From Sporopachydermia quercuum (lineage: Eukaryota > Ascomycota > Sporopachydermiomycetes > Sporopachydermiales > Sporopachydermiaceae), in assembly GCA_001599295.1 (NCBI GenBank), contig BCGN01000006.1, forward strand, positions 1,351,463-1,415,462: a DNA stretch of 64,000 nt, in the 5' to 3' direction. Each line of letters opens with the position of its first letter. The first letter of the stretch is position 1. A program made the position numbers and the translations under genes. Below, piece by piece: positions 44,578 through 55,808 of this stretch. The notes under the pieces were generated by a model. It was not told the DNA's origin. It did no database searches and saw only the letters and a list, made by a program, of their open reading frames with translations.

Positions 44578-46278
44578 TTTTGATATTTATATATGATTTC
44601 TCTAGGTATAATGTCTCTGTCTATGATATATGATGAGCAAACTATACAACTGATGATAGAACAATGAGAGTTGATGAGAACAACAAATCGATCTTATAGA
44701 TAGTCATGAAAATACCATTCACACCTAGAAACAAATATTATGAAAATCAATCCAATTGTTCATTTCTTGAAGGAAATTCTACTTTTTCTCCATCCGTTCA
44801 AGCGGAAAAGGATTTCATTGATTGTTTATAGTAGAATAATTTGTTCGTAATAGTTGGTAGGAGAAGTTGATATTTGGCATCTCAATGATCCTGTTATGAA
44901 TTGGGTTAAGTTCTGGATGTAGAATTCATGCAAGCTTCATGCAGGATGTGTCAGAGGATGATGGTAATGAAGATGAAAGTGAAAAGAAACAAGCAATGTA
45001 AATAGTGTTTAACCGGCAAGAAAAATCCTAGGTAAAAGAATATGAATAGAAACTAGGGATATTATGGAATTATTTTACGTTCTATTACAATCTCGCAAGT
45101 GACGTATAAGCATGCATAACATTATATGTAATATAGAAAAAAAAGATGTTTAGTAATGTGTAAGAATAAGCACAATCCTATTAAAGTTTGATTTCTGGTA
45201 AGGATCAGAAATACGGATATTACGTAACTTCATTGCGGAGAGAATAGTTGATAATCGGAAATAATAGAAAAGTATTAAAATGTACTGCATGCATAAAAAT
45301 TGAACTTTAAACCGTTGTGTGAAGAAATCAAATAGCGGATAGGAATTTGATTATAAGCCATTCATTCCTTTACTTGAATTGAATGTTCTTTTTGAAACCA
45401 TTATTCCTATTGAATGGTTTCAAATTATGTTACTATTAAGTTCTAGAAAACTAATTATGAAAGCTTTTGAAGGAGCTAAAAGTCAACAAACATAATTCTA
45501 GCTTACGTATGTAGTTGAAAATCAAGAAAAGCTGGGAAAATACACTTCCCATTTCATATGGTGAACATAGCTATGAAGCATAGATCATATATATACAAAA
45601 GTTGTACTAAATAATATTTTAAGAAGCATATGAATTTATCACCTCAGCTTGAAACCGTTGATCTGATGAACAGTCAATGCATCAAATTCAAAGAATAGTT
45701 AATGTTCCTAATCACTGAACCAATCTCTACAAATACTTCCTGAAGAGTTCAATTATATCTTCGGTTAATCATTTTACTCCAATTGAAATCTTTTTTTTTG
45801 AAAACCTACGTCTTTGATCTCATTTCTTTCCATTAACAATTCAACTGACCCACTCGTAATAATCTGTCCATAGACTAACTGGTTTGGCATACAGTTCATT
45901 TTATACTTTAACTTTATGTTTTTATTCAGACGTTAAGGTTTTTCTGACCAATTTCAAACCGAAATTGTGCAATAGCTCACATGAAAGGGAGGTGGTGATT
46001 GAACGACTCTTTGAGAAAACCGTTAATCATATATAAAAGGAACACTACTATTGTTTAATACTAATTGACTGCTTACTTGACAATACGTAGATATCATAAT
46101 CTGTTTTGTTCATATATCTACTTGTGATTTCTGCAAGCGATACTCCGAAATTGTTGGAAGAAGGTAGTATTGCCCTGTCCCATAGATAATGATAGATTAT
46201 ATCGATTATACCTTATATTTGATATGATCTCTTGATAGACATTCAAATCGTTTAATTCATGCATATCTGAGAGGCAAA
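44578..46278. promoter_or_regulatory. Divergent intergenic region TMEM115-type gene/DLD1
   Basis: 1.7 kb of AT-rich sequence holding both promoters. No open frame with recognisable similarity, RNA gene or striking repeat. Confidence 0.35.
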
Positions 46279-48051
46279 ATGTTTAAAACAATTCAAAAAA
46301 GAGTATTGAGTGGGCGACTTGTAAACAGTATTAAACGTCCTGCTACTTCACCAGCCAATAATGGCAGAGTCAACTACTTTTTTTTCCGTCCTGAATCCGT
46401 TCAAGAGTACTCATCAAAAAAAGAATCTTCTTCAAGCTCCAAAAGCAATCTATTACCATTAGTTTTTGCCTCAGCCTTTGGTGCTGGGACTGCTAGTGCT
46501 ATTATTTACTTTAGTCAAACTGAGCCTATCGATGTAAACAAGCCAACACTACCAGTGGAAGATCTACCTGGTATAAAGCATGCAAGTAATGAAGAATTGC
46601 TCAAAGCTTTTGATGAAATAAAGCTAGTTGTTGGCCCTGACAACGTCTCCGAGGATCCAAACGATATCGAAAGTCATTCTGATACTGAATGGAGCATTGA
46701 ACATCCAGAACCTCATCAAAGACCTAAGCGAGTTGTCCATGTCAATACCACTGAAGAAGTCTCCAAGNTCTTAAAGATTTGCTATAAGTACCGTGTACCT
46801 GTTGTTCCTTTTTCTGGGGGAACTTCATTAGAAGGACAGTTTATAGCAACGAGACAAGGAATCAGCCTTGATCTGAGTGGCATGGATAATATCTTAGAAT
46901 TTCATAAGGATGATTTAGATATTGTTGTTGAACCGGGGGTTGGCTGGCAAGGGCTAGAAGAGTATTTGAAACCTCATGGACTTTTATTTGGACCTGATCC
47001 TGGCCCTGGGGCTCAGATTGGTGGAATGGTTGCAACATCATGCTCCGGTACTAACGCTGCTCGTTACGGTACTATGAAAGACAATGTGCTTTCATTGGAA
47101 GTTGTTTTGAGTGATGGTACAATTATTAACACCAGACGAAGACCAAGAAAATCTGCGGCTGGTTATAACCTCACTAACTTATTTATTGGTTCCGAGGGTA
47201 CCCTTGGAGTTATTACCAAAGCAACGCTAAAATTGAATCATCGCCCTGAAAGTGAAAGAGTTGCTGTTGTTACCTTTAATAATATAAAGGAGGCAAGCGA
47301 CACCGTTACTGATATCCTTAGCAAAGGTATTCAATTGGGAGCACTTGAATTATTAGATGATGTCCTAATGAAATGTATCAATGAAGTTGGTGGAACTAAA
47401 AGCAAATGGACCGAGAAACATAGCTTATTTTTGAAGTTTCAGGGCTCACCAGACCATGTCAAACAAACTATTTCCAAAGTTGAAAGCTTAGCGAAAAAGA
47501 ATAAATGTGACTCTTTCAGATTTGCCAATAATGAAGAAGAATCCGTTGAACTATGGAGCGCACGTAAAACTGGATTATGGTCAACAATTGAATTTGGTAA
47601 AAAGAAAAATGCAAACGCAAAAGTTTGGTCAACTGATGTTGCAGTGCCCATTACATCCTTATCTAAGCTTATTGAGCAATGCAGAGAACAATTTGACAAA
47701 TCAGGTCTTGTTGTAACAATTATGGGTCATGTAGGCGATGGTAACTTTCATGGCTGTATGATATATAACAATGAAGAAGAAAAGAAGGTAGCTGAGGGTT
47801 TAGCTGAAGATATGGTCAAACGTGCTCTTAAGTTGGGCGGAACTTGTACTGGAGAACATGGCGTTGGTTTGGGAAAGAGAGACTTCTTGATCGAGGAAGT
47901 AGGAATCAATGCTGTTGATACAATGAGAAGGTTGAAATATGCGCTAGATCCCAAGTTGATCTTAAACCTAGATAAGATCTTTTACATGGACGTAGACGAA
48001 GCAAATCAACATTTGCATGCCAATCATCCAACTGGCATTTCATGCTGTTGA
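46279..48051 (+). CDS. DLD1: Mitochondrial D-lactate dehydrogenase (cytochrome)
   Basis: Inner-membrane flavoenzyme oxidising D-lactate to pyruvate with transfer to cytochrome c. The 590 residues match S. cerevisiae Dld1 (587). The basic N-terminus is a mitochondrial presequence, followed by a membrane anchor at residues ~58-78. The FAD-binding type-4 domain shows VPVVPFSGGTSLEGQ, GPDPGPGAQIGGMVATSCSG and TNAARYGTMKDNVL. The C-terminal FAD-oxidase domain has VTIMGHVGDGNFHGCM and GTCTGEHGVGLGKRDFL. A CTG codon falls at the conserved Leu of LDLSGMD, consistent with leucine decoding. An N at 46769 leaves one residue open. No intron. Confidence 0.95.
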   Translation: MFKTIQKRVLSGRLVNSIKRPATSPANNGRVNYFFFRPESVQEYSSKKESSSSSKSNLLPLVFASAFGAGTASAIIYFSQTEPIDVNKPTLPVEDLPGIKHASNEELLKAFDEIKLVVGPDNVSEDPNDIESHSDTEWSIEHPEPHQRPKRVVHVNTTEEVSKXLKICYKYRVPVVPFSGGTSLEGQFIATRQGISLDLSGMDNILEFHKDDLDIVVEPGVGWQGLEEYLKPHGLLFGPDPGPGAQIGGMVATSCSGTNAARYGTMKDNVLSLEVVLSDGTIINTRRRPRKSAAGYNLTNLFIGSEGTLGVITKATLKLNHRPESERVAVVTFNNIKEASDTVTDILSKGIQLGALELLDDVLMKCINEVGGTKSKWTEKHSLFLKFQGSPDHVKQTISKVESLAKKNKCDSFRFANNEEESVELWSARKTGLWSTIEFGKKKNANAKVWSTDVAVPITSLSKLIEQCREQFDKSGLVVTIMGHVGDGNFHGCMIYNNEEEKKVAEGLAEDMVKRALKLGGTCTGEHGVGLGKRDFLIEEVGINAVDTMRRLKYALDPKLILNLDKIFYMDVDEANQHLHANHPTGISCC

Positions 48052-50036
48052 GAATGAGAGCAAAAAGCAAATTATAGATTATAGATTTATAATGTAAATA
48101 AAAATAAAAACAAGATAGAAAAACGATGCATACTCTCTGTAGAAGTTCGATAGACCTTTAACTCGATTGTAATTCAATTCAATTTATATTTAACTCGTCA
48201 ATTTGATGGAAATTGTTGCGGCGAAGAGATCGGCTTAAGCTTTTATTAGCACCGATAGGACTTAAGAATGAACATTCCATCTTATATTGTATGCTATGCT
48301 ACGTTATGCTACGTTATGCTACTATTCTTCATATATTTACTCATAAACACTTCCCAGTTACATTCTTATTCTTATTTTCAAGCAGAATTTGGAGTGTGGA
48401 TTTGGATTTGCTGGGCCGTTTTATCACTATTACCACTTTCTTTCAGATGAAGTCAATCACTTCGACACCTGTCGGAATCTTGAGGTATTAACCAAAATGA
48501 TAATCCGCATTTGCAATAAGATTTAGCCCAACCACTGCCAACAGTTACAAGAGACTTGGTATAAAAGATTACCTAAGCGTAGAGAGCTTCCAGCTTTCGA
48601 AATGTTCGCTTCAGTGGATTGTTTACCTACAATGGACCCTATAAGCAAAGTCCATAACTGCTCTATGGGGAGCTGGATGACCTACAACGATGCTAATTTA
48701 ACTGCTCTACTGGGGGAACTGAAACCAAAATTAGACCAAAAAAAAGCCAATGNCAACAAAACTGAGCTATCAATAGGCTATAATCGTAAGTCTGTCTTTT
48801 ATTTGAATTGATCAGGTGAGCTTCAACGAAGAACAATCGATAATCTATATATTGCTTGATACTAATTGATGTAAAGTGATAACAGTATACCTCAAATATC
48901 TAGGTGTCCTTTAAGACCTAAACCCGAAAGGTAATTGGTAAACCAATAGTAAACTAATGAAGCATAATGCATAAAGTTTGAGGCTTCGATATAAATCAAT
49001 TGTTTCCTTTTCAGATAGAAAATTTCGATTTGCTATTTACAGTCACCAATTTCTTTTGTTAAACTACTTCCATGATTTTAGTGAAGGCAAGCAAACAATT
49101 TTGGTTCCTTAATGAAAACAAGTCTTTAAATTGGAGATTGCCAAGAATTCAACAGGGAAAAAAACTTTGGTACCTGAATTAGTTTCCAGGAGAAGAAAAA
49201 TGTATGAACAAGCGATGCAATGTAGTAAAACACTGCATGATGATAACGAAACAATGGAGTTTCATAGAGAAATGTCTCTCAAATTTTGTTTCTAGCTTTT
49301 GGTACTACTAAATACTTCAAAATTATTATTTGCCTTGTTTATTGTTGCCGGGCAATTGATCTTAGATNCAATTCTCTTTCGGATAATAGTAAAATATTTT
49401 AATTCTTTATTTCATTTTGCAAAAGTGGGAGATTATTAGGCTATCTCATTATAAGAGGAAGTTGTCATTACTAGGGAGATTCAAGTCCTCAATCAATTCT
49501 TCATTCACAAATATTTCTTTAACAGTTATACCAGACAAATGATGGGTTAACTGAAGAATGAAGCTAATTTTCAACTTTAAATAAAGACCTTAAACTTAAC
49601 TTTTTTATTTTCTTCATTTAGTTGAGCTAAGTTTACTTCGTTTTGAGTAGATTCAAAACTTTATTCTTCTTTTGGATGTTCAGTTTTTTTTCAAACGATA
49701 AGGCTCTCACTTAGGAAGTCATATAGATGAATATACTATTATGAAAGTTTTTACTAATTGTACTATAGAAACTTTTGGGCTCAAGAAACACCCTACCTAC
49801 TTCTTCAAGTCAGTAAATTGAACGTTTGGAAAGTCACTAGCTGTGTGACAAAAGGCTTCCCTGAAGATGAAGCTCTTACTTAAGTGATAATAAATGGTGA
49901 TAATAAATGGATAGATAACTTACTAATATTTAGTGGATTTATAAATATTATCAATTTCCTTTATAGAAAAATACGTATACTTGACAATCTAATTCAAACC
50001 AGGGCATCTATAATCTAGTATATCTTCTTAATTTGT
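48052..50036. other. Convergent intergenic region, gene-free
   Basis: Almost 2 kb between DLD1 and the flavin monooxygenase. It contains a 10-bp tandem repeat (ATGCTACGTT, 2.7 copies, 48296-48322) and an exact 13-bp duplication (GTGATAATAAATG, 49884-49909). A 69-codon frame at 48602-48811 is interrupted by an N and resembles nothing known. Confidence 0.4.
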
Positions 50037-51497
50037 TTAAACGGTTTGAGCTTGAACATCAACAACAGGCGATTCATCCCATAACTTTCCAAGGTTTCCC
50101 CAAGCGTTTTCTAAGGCAGTGGACTCCTTCAATCCAATTACTGGGAACGGTCTTCCGGTAGAATTTAGTGGTTCAGGTCCTCCTCCCAAAGTCGTGAGCT
50201 CATTCAAGTATTTAACTGCAGCCTTAACACCAATAGTATGATATGGTCTTGAAGAACCAAAATTTAAGTACCTTTCATCTATCCACTTCTGCTGTTCTTC
50301 TCTATTTGGTAATGTTATTTTTCCTGAAAAAACTCGTGAAACTAATACTGCTTGATATTCGAATACTCTAAAACTTAGGCCATCAATTGGGACACCTACC
50401 AATGCCAATGTAGGATCGTCGATATAAAATGTATGCTGGAAAACTTTTGGCAAAATCACTCCATCAGTGAAACCAGGTACTGATTTTCGAAGAAAGGGAA
50501 ATGAGAAATGGTATCCAGTACCATAAATTACCTTATCCACATCCCTCTCAATGGTATTATCTGAAAACTTAACATCAAGCTTATTAGTATCTGGATTAAT
50601 TGAATATTTCACAATTGATGGTTTTACTTCAATTTCTTCAACACCAAAGACAGGAATTAATACGGAGTTTGGGTTTCTCTTAGATAAAATAACCTTGCTA
50701 GCAAACTTTCTTATGCAGCTTGAAATATCAGCACCTGAAGCTCTTGAACCCACAACAATTACTTTCTGATCTTTATAATCAGAAGGTTCACGATACAGCT
50801 TGGCATGCTCAATTGCATTTGGAACCTTTTGTAAAACCTCATTTATTCCATCAACGTCTGGAAGGTAAGGTACATGGTAATGCCCAGTAGCAATTACAAC
50901 GGCATCGTATTTCTTTTGTCTCCATTTGAAAAGCTGTTTTCCGTCATTATCAACTACTACTTCTTTCAAAGATAAAACCCATTTATCATCCGATTTAGTT
51001 ACAGATTCAACAGTGGTGTTATAATTGATATGACTTGGATGTCTATTTAAATATTCACTAATATACTGTTGAACAAAGTTAGCTGATGTGTAGTGTTCAT
51101 CATCTGACTTATCCTTTGCAGGCCATTGAGGTTGATCTGAATATGTCATTATTAACTCAGGAATATTAGTTCTCATTCCTTTGTAAGATGGAGTATGGAC
51201 ATATCTATTATGATCAGAACTAGCTGGTTCATAAACGATTTCATCATCTTTCAGAGAAGGTGGCTCTATTGGTGGATCAATGCTTTCGTCAAACTTTCCA
51301 GGCTTTAGCCTTATTGGATCAGGCTTCGGATCGAGCACCCAAATTCCTCCTGGAACATCTCTTCTTTCAAATAAATCAATAGTATCAAATGCCTTTTCTT
51401 GAATCAATGAGTCAAGTGCAATTGCTCCTGACGCACCACCACCTATTATGGCCACTGATGATGCTTTAAATGGTTTTGAAACGGTTGAAGTTGGCAT
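50037..51497 (-). CDS. FMO-type flavin monooxygenase
   Basis: An NADPH- and FAD-dependent monooxygenase of 486 residues. The FAD-binding GxGxxG is at 19-24 (GGGASG), followed by an acidic FERR end and GGIWV. The central block is VVIATGHYHVPYLPDV (199-214), and the NADPH-binding GSRASG is at 250-255. The ending VIYGTGYHFSFPFL is typical of FMO-like enzymes. S. cerevisiae Fmo1 oxidises thiols and has related sequence; mammalian FMOs act on soft nucleophilic S and N atoms. It is divergent from the first sulfonate dioxygenase, so oxidation of a sulfur compound (for example a sulfinate to a sulfonate) is possible. That role is an inference. Confidence 0.88.
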   Translation of the reverse strand: MPTSTVSKPFKASSVAIIGGGASGAIALDSLIQEKAFDTIDLFERRDVPGGIWVLDPKPDPIRLKPGKFDESIDPPIEPPSLKDDEIVYEPASSDHNRYVHTPSYKGMRTNIPELIMTYSDQPQWPAKDKSDDEHYTSANFVQQYISEYLNRHPSHINYNTTVESVTKSDDKWVLSLKEVVVDNDGKQLFKWRQKKYDAVVIATGHYHVPYLPDVDGINEVLQKVPNAIEHAKLYREPSDYKDQKVIVVGSRASGADISSCIRKFASKVILSKRNPNSVLIPVFGVEEIEVKPSIVKYSINPDTNKLDVKFSDNTIERDVDKVIYGTGYHFSFPFLRKSVPGFTDGVILPKVFQHTFYIDDPTLALVGVPIDGLSFRVFEYQAVLVSRVFSGKITLPNREEQQKWIDERYLNFGSSRPYHTIGVKAAVKYLNELTTLGGGPEPLNSTGRPFPVIGLKESTALENAWGNLGKLWDESPVVDVQAQTV

Positions 51498-52585
51498 TGC
51501 GATGATCTTAGCAAAGTCTAACCTTTTTCACTTAGAATTAATTGAATTCCAGAAAAAAGTAGAAATAGTTGTTCAAACTAAGCAAAAGTTTTTGATATAC
51601 TGTCAAACTACACAGCAACTTCAAAATATTTATAGAGATACATTAGAACTTGTAAAACACATATCTATTCAATAGATGTTGTAATCCAACAAGAAGAAGA
51701 ACTCATAATGGAACGACTTTTTTTTTCCTTTCTCTTTTCTCAATCTACTCATTTGTGAGAATCACGTTAAAGATTCACCAAATGAGTAATGTCTACCTTG
51801 AACATAATGTGAGAATTGTAGCTAAGAGTTGCTAAGGCATATTCATGTTTCTTTTTGCTATGTAGAAACAAAATAACTTTAGACTTTCGAGATATGCGTA
51901 ATCTCAGAGAATTTGACGCAATATCTGAATGATATTTAAAAGAGATAGCAGAACCTTAAATTGAATGATTACAGTGTATTATCGAATCTAGAATTATAGT
52001 TTTATTATTGCTAAAGCATTTCGGACACTTCACTCTTTTGAGTACAATAAGATCCACTTATTCAAAATGTTTGAACTCTAATGGGATTCAGATTAGAGTT
52101 TCTGAGCTGATTTGAGTTAATTTGCTTAGTTGATGAAGATTTCACTCTACATAAACCAAACATGTTTATCCTTCGAAACCGAAATAATTCAGTCACTTCA
52201 AAGTTCTTAAGTACAAGTAAGTGAAAGCTTCAATGTAAGAATAACTGAAGGTTTCCACTGTTCCACATAGAGAAACGGGATAACGATTATTACTTATTTG
52301 AATTTGGTCTCACTGAAATACTGAGGATGGAGTGTTAGTTTTGTCTGCATTTCATGATCTTTCACATCCCTTAGTTTATTAAGGAGTTGCTATCAAGCAA
52401 GAATTGAAGAGATTGGAAGTCAGATAGTCTATATAATGTTAGAAGTATCATTGTTATTTCTCTAATCGAATTCTAGTATATGAATTATATTTTATTCTTT
52501 TGTTCATTCTCAGGAAAAGTGCAAGATATTACTTTCTCTCAATATTTGTCCACCTTCAAAAGCTTTCCAGTCTCACTAGCAAAAA
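51498..52585. promoter_or_regulatory. Divergent promoter FMO/first sulfonate dioxygenase
   Basis: 1.1 kb shared promoter. A 9-bp inverted repeat at 52074-52100 is listed separately. No exact CBF1 E-box or MET31/32 site (GCCACAG/CTGTGGC) was found. Confidence 0.4.
52074..52100. promoter_or_regulatory. Inverted repeat AACTCTAAT-N9-ATTAGAGTT
   Basis: Perfect 9-bp arms with a 9-bp spacer between the FMO and dioxygenase genes, about 490 bp from the dioxygenase ATG. Possible operator for a dimeric regulator. Confidence 0.3.
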
Positions 52586-53791
52586 ATGGCACCTACAGTT
52601 ATTTCTGTTCAGGATATCATTGATACTGATGAAAAGTTTCAGAAGTTAGTAATTGATCCCACAACTAAGGTACCTCTGGGAAAGAATGCTTCGTTTGTAG
52701 AACACATACCGGAAAATACCAGAATTAGATTTGAGAAGCATGGTATTGATTTGAGTAAGGGCTACCCTAGCAGATTTGAAGTTATTCCGATCTATCTGGA
52801 TGAAGCTGAGAAGATTAGAAGTGAGGACTGGCCCTACATTGAACGAGGAAAGAACGCTGATCCTGAGAAGAAGGCTCTTTTTGGTGCTGCTAAAGAAGTA
52901 ATTGATTTGACTCCTCATATTGGTACTGAAATTGTCGGTCTTCAGTTAGCAGATTTGACTGATCAACAAAAAGATGAACTTGCTCTTTTGATTGCGGAAA
53001 GAACTGTCGTGTTTTTCAGGGANCAAGACTTGTCACCTCAAAAGCAATTGGAACTTGGACATTACTTTGGTAAAGTAGAGGTACATCCTATCTCACCCCA
53101 TATTCCAGAATTACCTGGTACAACTATTGTATGGCCGGATTATGCCAGACTCAAAGAGGGTCACCACTATAATCATAAGAAGCCATTTGCCACGGCCTTG
53201 TGGCATGCTGATTTATCTCATGAACATCAACCAGGTGGAATTACGCATTTACATCTTGATCAAATTCCTAAAATTGGTGGTGACACATTGTGGGCATCTG
53301 GTTATGCGGCTTACGATAAGTTATCGCCAGCTTTAAAAGAATTCTTAGATGGAAAGTATGCAGTTTACAGATCTTTTAACGGTTATATAGACAGGAATGA
53401 TCCATTGAGTGGACCAAAGTTCTTAGAACGAGAGCATCCTCTTATTAGAACTCACCCTGCAACTGGTTGGAAGGCTTTATCAATCAATAGAAACTATACT
53501 ACTAGAATAGTTGGATTAGAACCTGCGGAGAGTGACATGTTACTAGAATATTTATTAAGTGTTTTTGAAAAAAATCTCGATATACAAGTAAGATTTAAAT
53601 GGACAGCTTCTGATAAGCCAGGATATGGAACTTCTGCTATTTGGGATAACAGAATCTCTCAACATTATGCTGTATATGATTATGAAGGTAACGAACCTCG
53701 TCATGGAGTAAGAGTAACATCACTAGCTGAAAGACCTTACTTTGATCCTAACTCCAAATCAAGAAGGGAAGCCCTTGGCTTGCAGTTGTAA
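52586..53791 (+). CDS. JLP1: JLP1/TauD-type Fe(II)/2-oxoglutarate sulfonate dioxygenase, copy 1
   Basis: Oxygenates taurine-like sulfonates, releasing sulfite for assimilation. The 401 residues match the ~410 usual for yeast Jlp1. The iron ligands are the HxD pair His207/Asp209 (TALWHADLSHE) and distal His360 (SQHYAVYDYEG). The RTHPATGW block (residues 288-295) and Arg-rich C-terminus (EPRHGVRVTSL) provide substrate and 2-oxoglutarate contacts. The family core KALFGAAKEVIDLTPHIG is intact. Base N at 53023 leaves residue 146 open; the paralogues have Asp. A 199-bp stretch (52868-53066) is identical to copy 2 although the rest diverges. No intron. Confidence 0.93.
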   Translation: MAPTVISVQDIIDTDEKFQKLVIDPTTKVPLGKNASFVEHIPENTRIRFEKHGIDLSKGYPSRFEVIPIYLDEAEKIRSEDWPYIERGKNADPEKKALFGAAKEVIDLTPHIGTEIVGLQLADLTDQQKDELALLIAERTVVFFRXQDLSPQKQLELGHYFGKVEVHPISPHIPELPGTTIVWPDYARLKEGHHYNHKKPFATALWHADLSHEHQPGGITHLHLDQIPKIGGDTLWASGYAAYDKLSPALKEFLDGKYAVYRSFNGYIDRNDPLSGPKFLEREHPLIRTHPATGWKALSINRNYTTRIVGLEPAESDMLLEYLLSVFEKNLDIQVRFKWTASDKPGYGTSAIWDNRISQHYAVYDYEGNEPRHGVRVTSLAERPYFDPNSKSRREALGLQL

Positions 53792-54611
53792 AAAAATATT
53801 GTATACAGTTAAATATTAATATACTTTCAGTATTTTCCCTTATTAAGGAGAGATAATAGGCAGAGAAGAACGTTCTATTCGTCAAATTCTAACCGAAAAA
53901 TAGTACGACTATATTACAGATAGTTGATTACGTTATAGACTACATAGAATATAAATGTAGAGTATATTTGAAAATACTTACAAAACGTAGTTGCATCCAA
54001 ATACAAATCAAAGTTTCTTTCTTGCCACTAGAAGAACGAACAATACACACCATTTCCATCTCATACTCCTATGTTAATTATATTGTGTGGAATATTTATC
54101 TCAATTGAGCTTCCAAACGAGAAGTCATTGCACATTTGGCTGCTGGAAATACTAATATTTCAGTAATATCGTGCAATTTCACATTGTCCCTAGTTGTTAA
54201 ACTTAAATCTGGTTAAAGTTTAAGATAGGGTTTGACTCTAAATAAGGTTAACGCTTATGTTTCATGTTTCAAATGCTAATTGCTTAAAACCTTAAAGTGA
54301 TTAGTAAGGTTGTTATGAAAGTAGACTTCAACTGAACCATATGATCCCTGAACTATACTGATGATCTGATTAGTAAAACATAACTGATCAACGTGATCTT
54401 GCGCTATAGAATGTGGAGATTGCTCTTCAGCTTTCAAATTCAAAAGTTTGTTATATATTAATTGATAAAGAGGGCTTTCCCAAAAGCTCAGGCATTAATG
54501 GATGGAGTTTAGGATAATAGAAGAACTTGTAACTCAGTAAATTACTTCGTAGTTAAAAGTACCGAATAAGCTTAAGAAGTGATTGTTCAACAAATATCTT
54601 TTATTTAAACA
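53792..54611. other. Spacer between dioxygenase copies 1 and 2
   Basis: 820 bp holding the copy-1 terminator and copy-2 promoter. AT-rich without recognisable genes. The spacer is not an obvious duplicate of the copy-1 or copy-3 upstream region, so the promoters have diverged more than the coding parts. Confidence 0.35.
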
Positions 54612-55808
54612 ATGGCCCCTAGTACTACAACCGTTGAGGAGACTCAAACAAAATTTGAGAATCTTGTTGTTTCAACCAAACCAAAGGTTGCATTGGGAAA
54701 AGAAGCTTCCTATATTGAAAAGCTTCCACCAAATACGAAGATCAGATTCGAGAAACATGGAATTGATTTAAGTAACGGTTATCCTTCAAGAACTGAAGAT
54801 ATTCCAATCTACGTTGACGAGGCATTCGCTATCAGAAATGAAGACTACCCATATATTGAACGAGGAAAGAACGCTGACCCTGAAAAGAAGGCTCTTTTTG
54901 GTGCTGCTAAAGAAGTAATTGATTTGACTCCTCATATTGGTACTGAAATTGTCGGTCTTCAGTTAGCAGATTTGACTGATCAACAAAAAGATGAACTTGC
55001 TCTTTTGATTGCGGAAAGAACTGTCGTGTTTTTCAGGGACCAAGACTTGTCACCTCAAAAGCAATTGGAACTTGGACATTACTATGGTCAAGTTGAAGTA
55101 CATCCTCAAGTTCCATTTGTTCCTGGATTACAAGGCACCTCAATTATTTGGCCCGATTATGCCAGTGGAAAGGAAAAAATTCCAACAAACTATAGACGAC
55201 AAGGTGGAACTGCTGTTTGGCACACTGACTTAGTCCACGAACATCAACCTGCAGGTATTACACATTTACATCTTGATCAAATTCCTAAAGTTGGTGGTGA
55301 NACAGTCTGGGCATCTGGCTATGCTGCATACGATAAGNTATCTCCTGCCTTGCAAGAATTTTTAGAGGACAAAACTGCCATTTNNANTTCNNCTCACNAN
55401 TATATTGACAGGGATGACCCTTTGTCTGGTCCCAAGTTTGTTGAACGGGAACATAGAATTGTTCGCACTCATCCAGCAACTGGTTGGAAATCATTGTATG
55501 TTAATCGCAAGATGACCACACGTATTGTCGGACTTGAGCCAGGAGAGAGTGATGCAATTCTCAATTATCTTTATAACGTATTCGAAGATAATCTTGACAT
55601 CCAAGTGAGATTCAATTGGCAACCTTCAGATAAAGCAGGATATGGAACTTCTGCTATTTGGGATAACAGAATCTCTCAGCATTTTGCCGTCTACGATTAC
55701 GAAGGAAATGAACCTCGACATGGCACTAGAGTCACTTCGTTAGCCGAGAAGCCATTCTTGGATCCTAACTCAAAATCAAGAAGAGAAGCATTAGGCTTAT
55801 CTGTTTAA
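54612..55808 (+). CDS. JLP1/TauD-type sulfonate dioxygenase, copy 2
   Basis: A second paralogue of 398 residues in tandem with copy 1. Iron ligands are His204/Asp206 (AVWHTDLVHE) and His357 (SQHFAVYDYEG). The substrate-side loop before the HxD motif differs from copies 1 and 3 (ASGKEKIPTNYRRQGG), so specificity may differ. Nine N calls fall in the gene: 55302, 55338 and a cluster of seven at 55384-55400 that covers a variable active-site-side loop. The reading frame is kept, but that segment cannot be trusted. Its first ~95 bp after codon 25 are nearly identical to the partial copy at the window end, and its middle is identical to copy 1. Confidence 0.9.
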   Translation: MAPSTTTVEETQTKFENLVVSTKPKVALGKEASYIEKLPPNTKIRFEKHGIDLSNGYPSRTEDIPIYVDEAFAIRNEDYPYIERGKNADPEKKALFGAAKEVIDLTPHIGTEIVGLQLADLTDQQKDELALLIAERTVVFFRDQDLSPQKQLELGHYYGQVEVHPQVPFVPGLQGTSIIWPDYASGKEKIPTNYRRQGGTAVWHTDLVHEHQPAGITHLHLDQIPKVGGXTVWASGYAAYDKXSPALQEFLEDKTAIXXXXHXYIDRDDPLSGPKFVEREHRIVRTHPATGWKSLYVNRKMTTRIVGLEPGESDAILNYLYNVFEDNLDIQVRFNWQPSDKAGYGTSAIWDNRISQHFAVYDYEGNEPRHGTRVTSLAEKPFLDPNSKSRREALGLSV

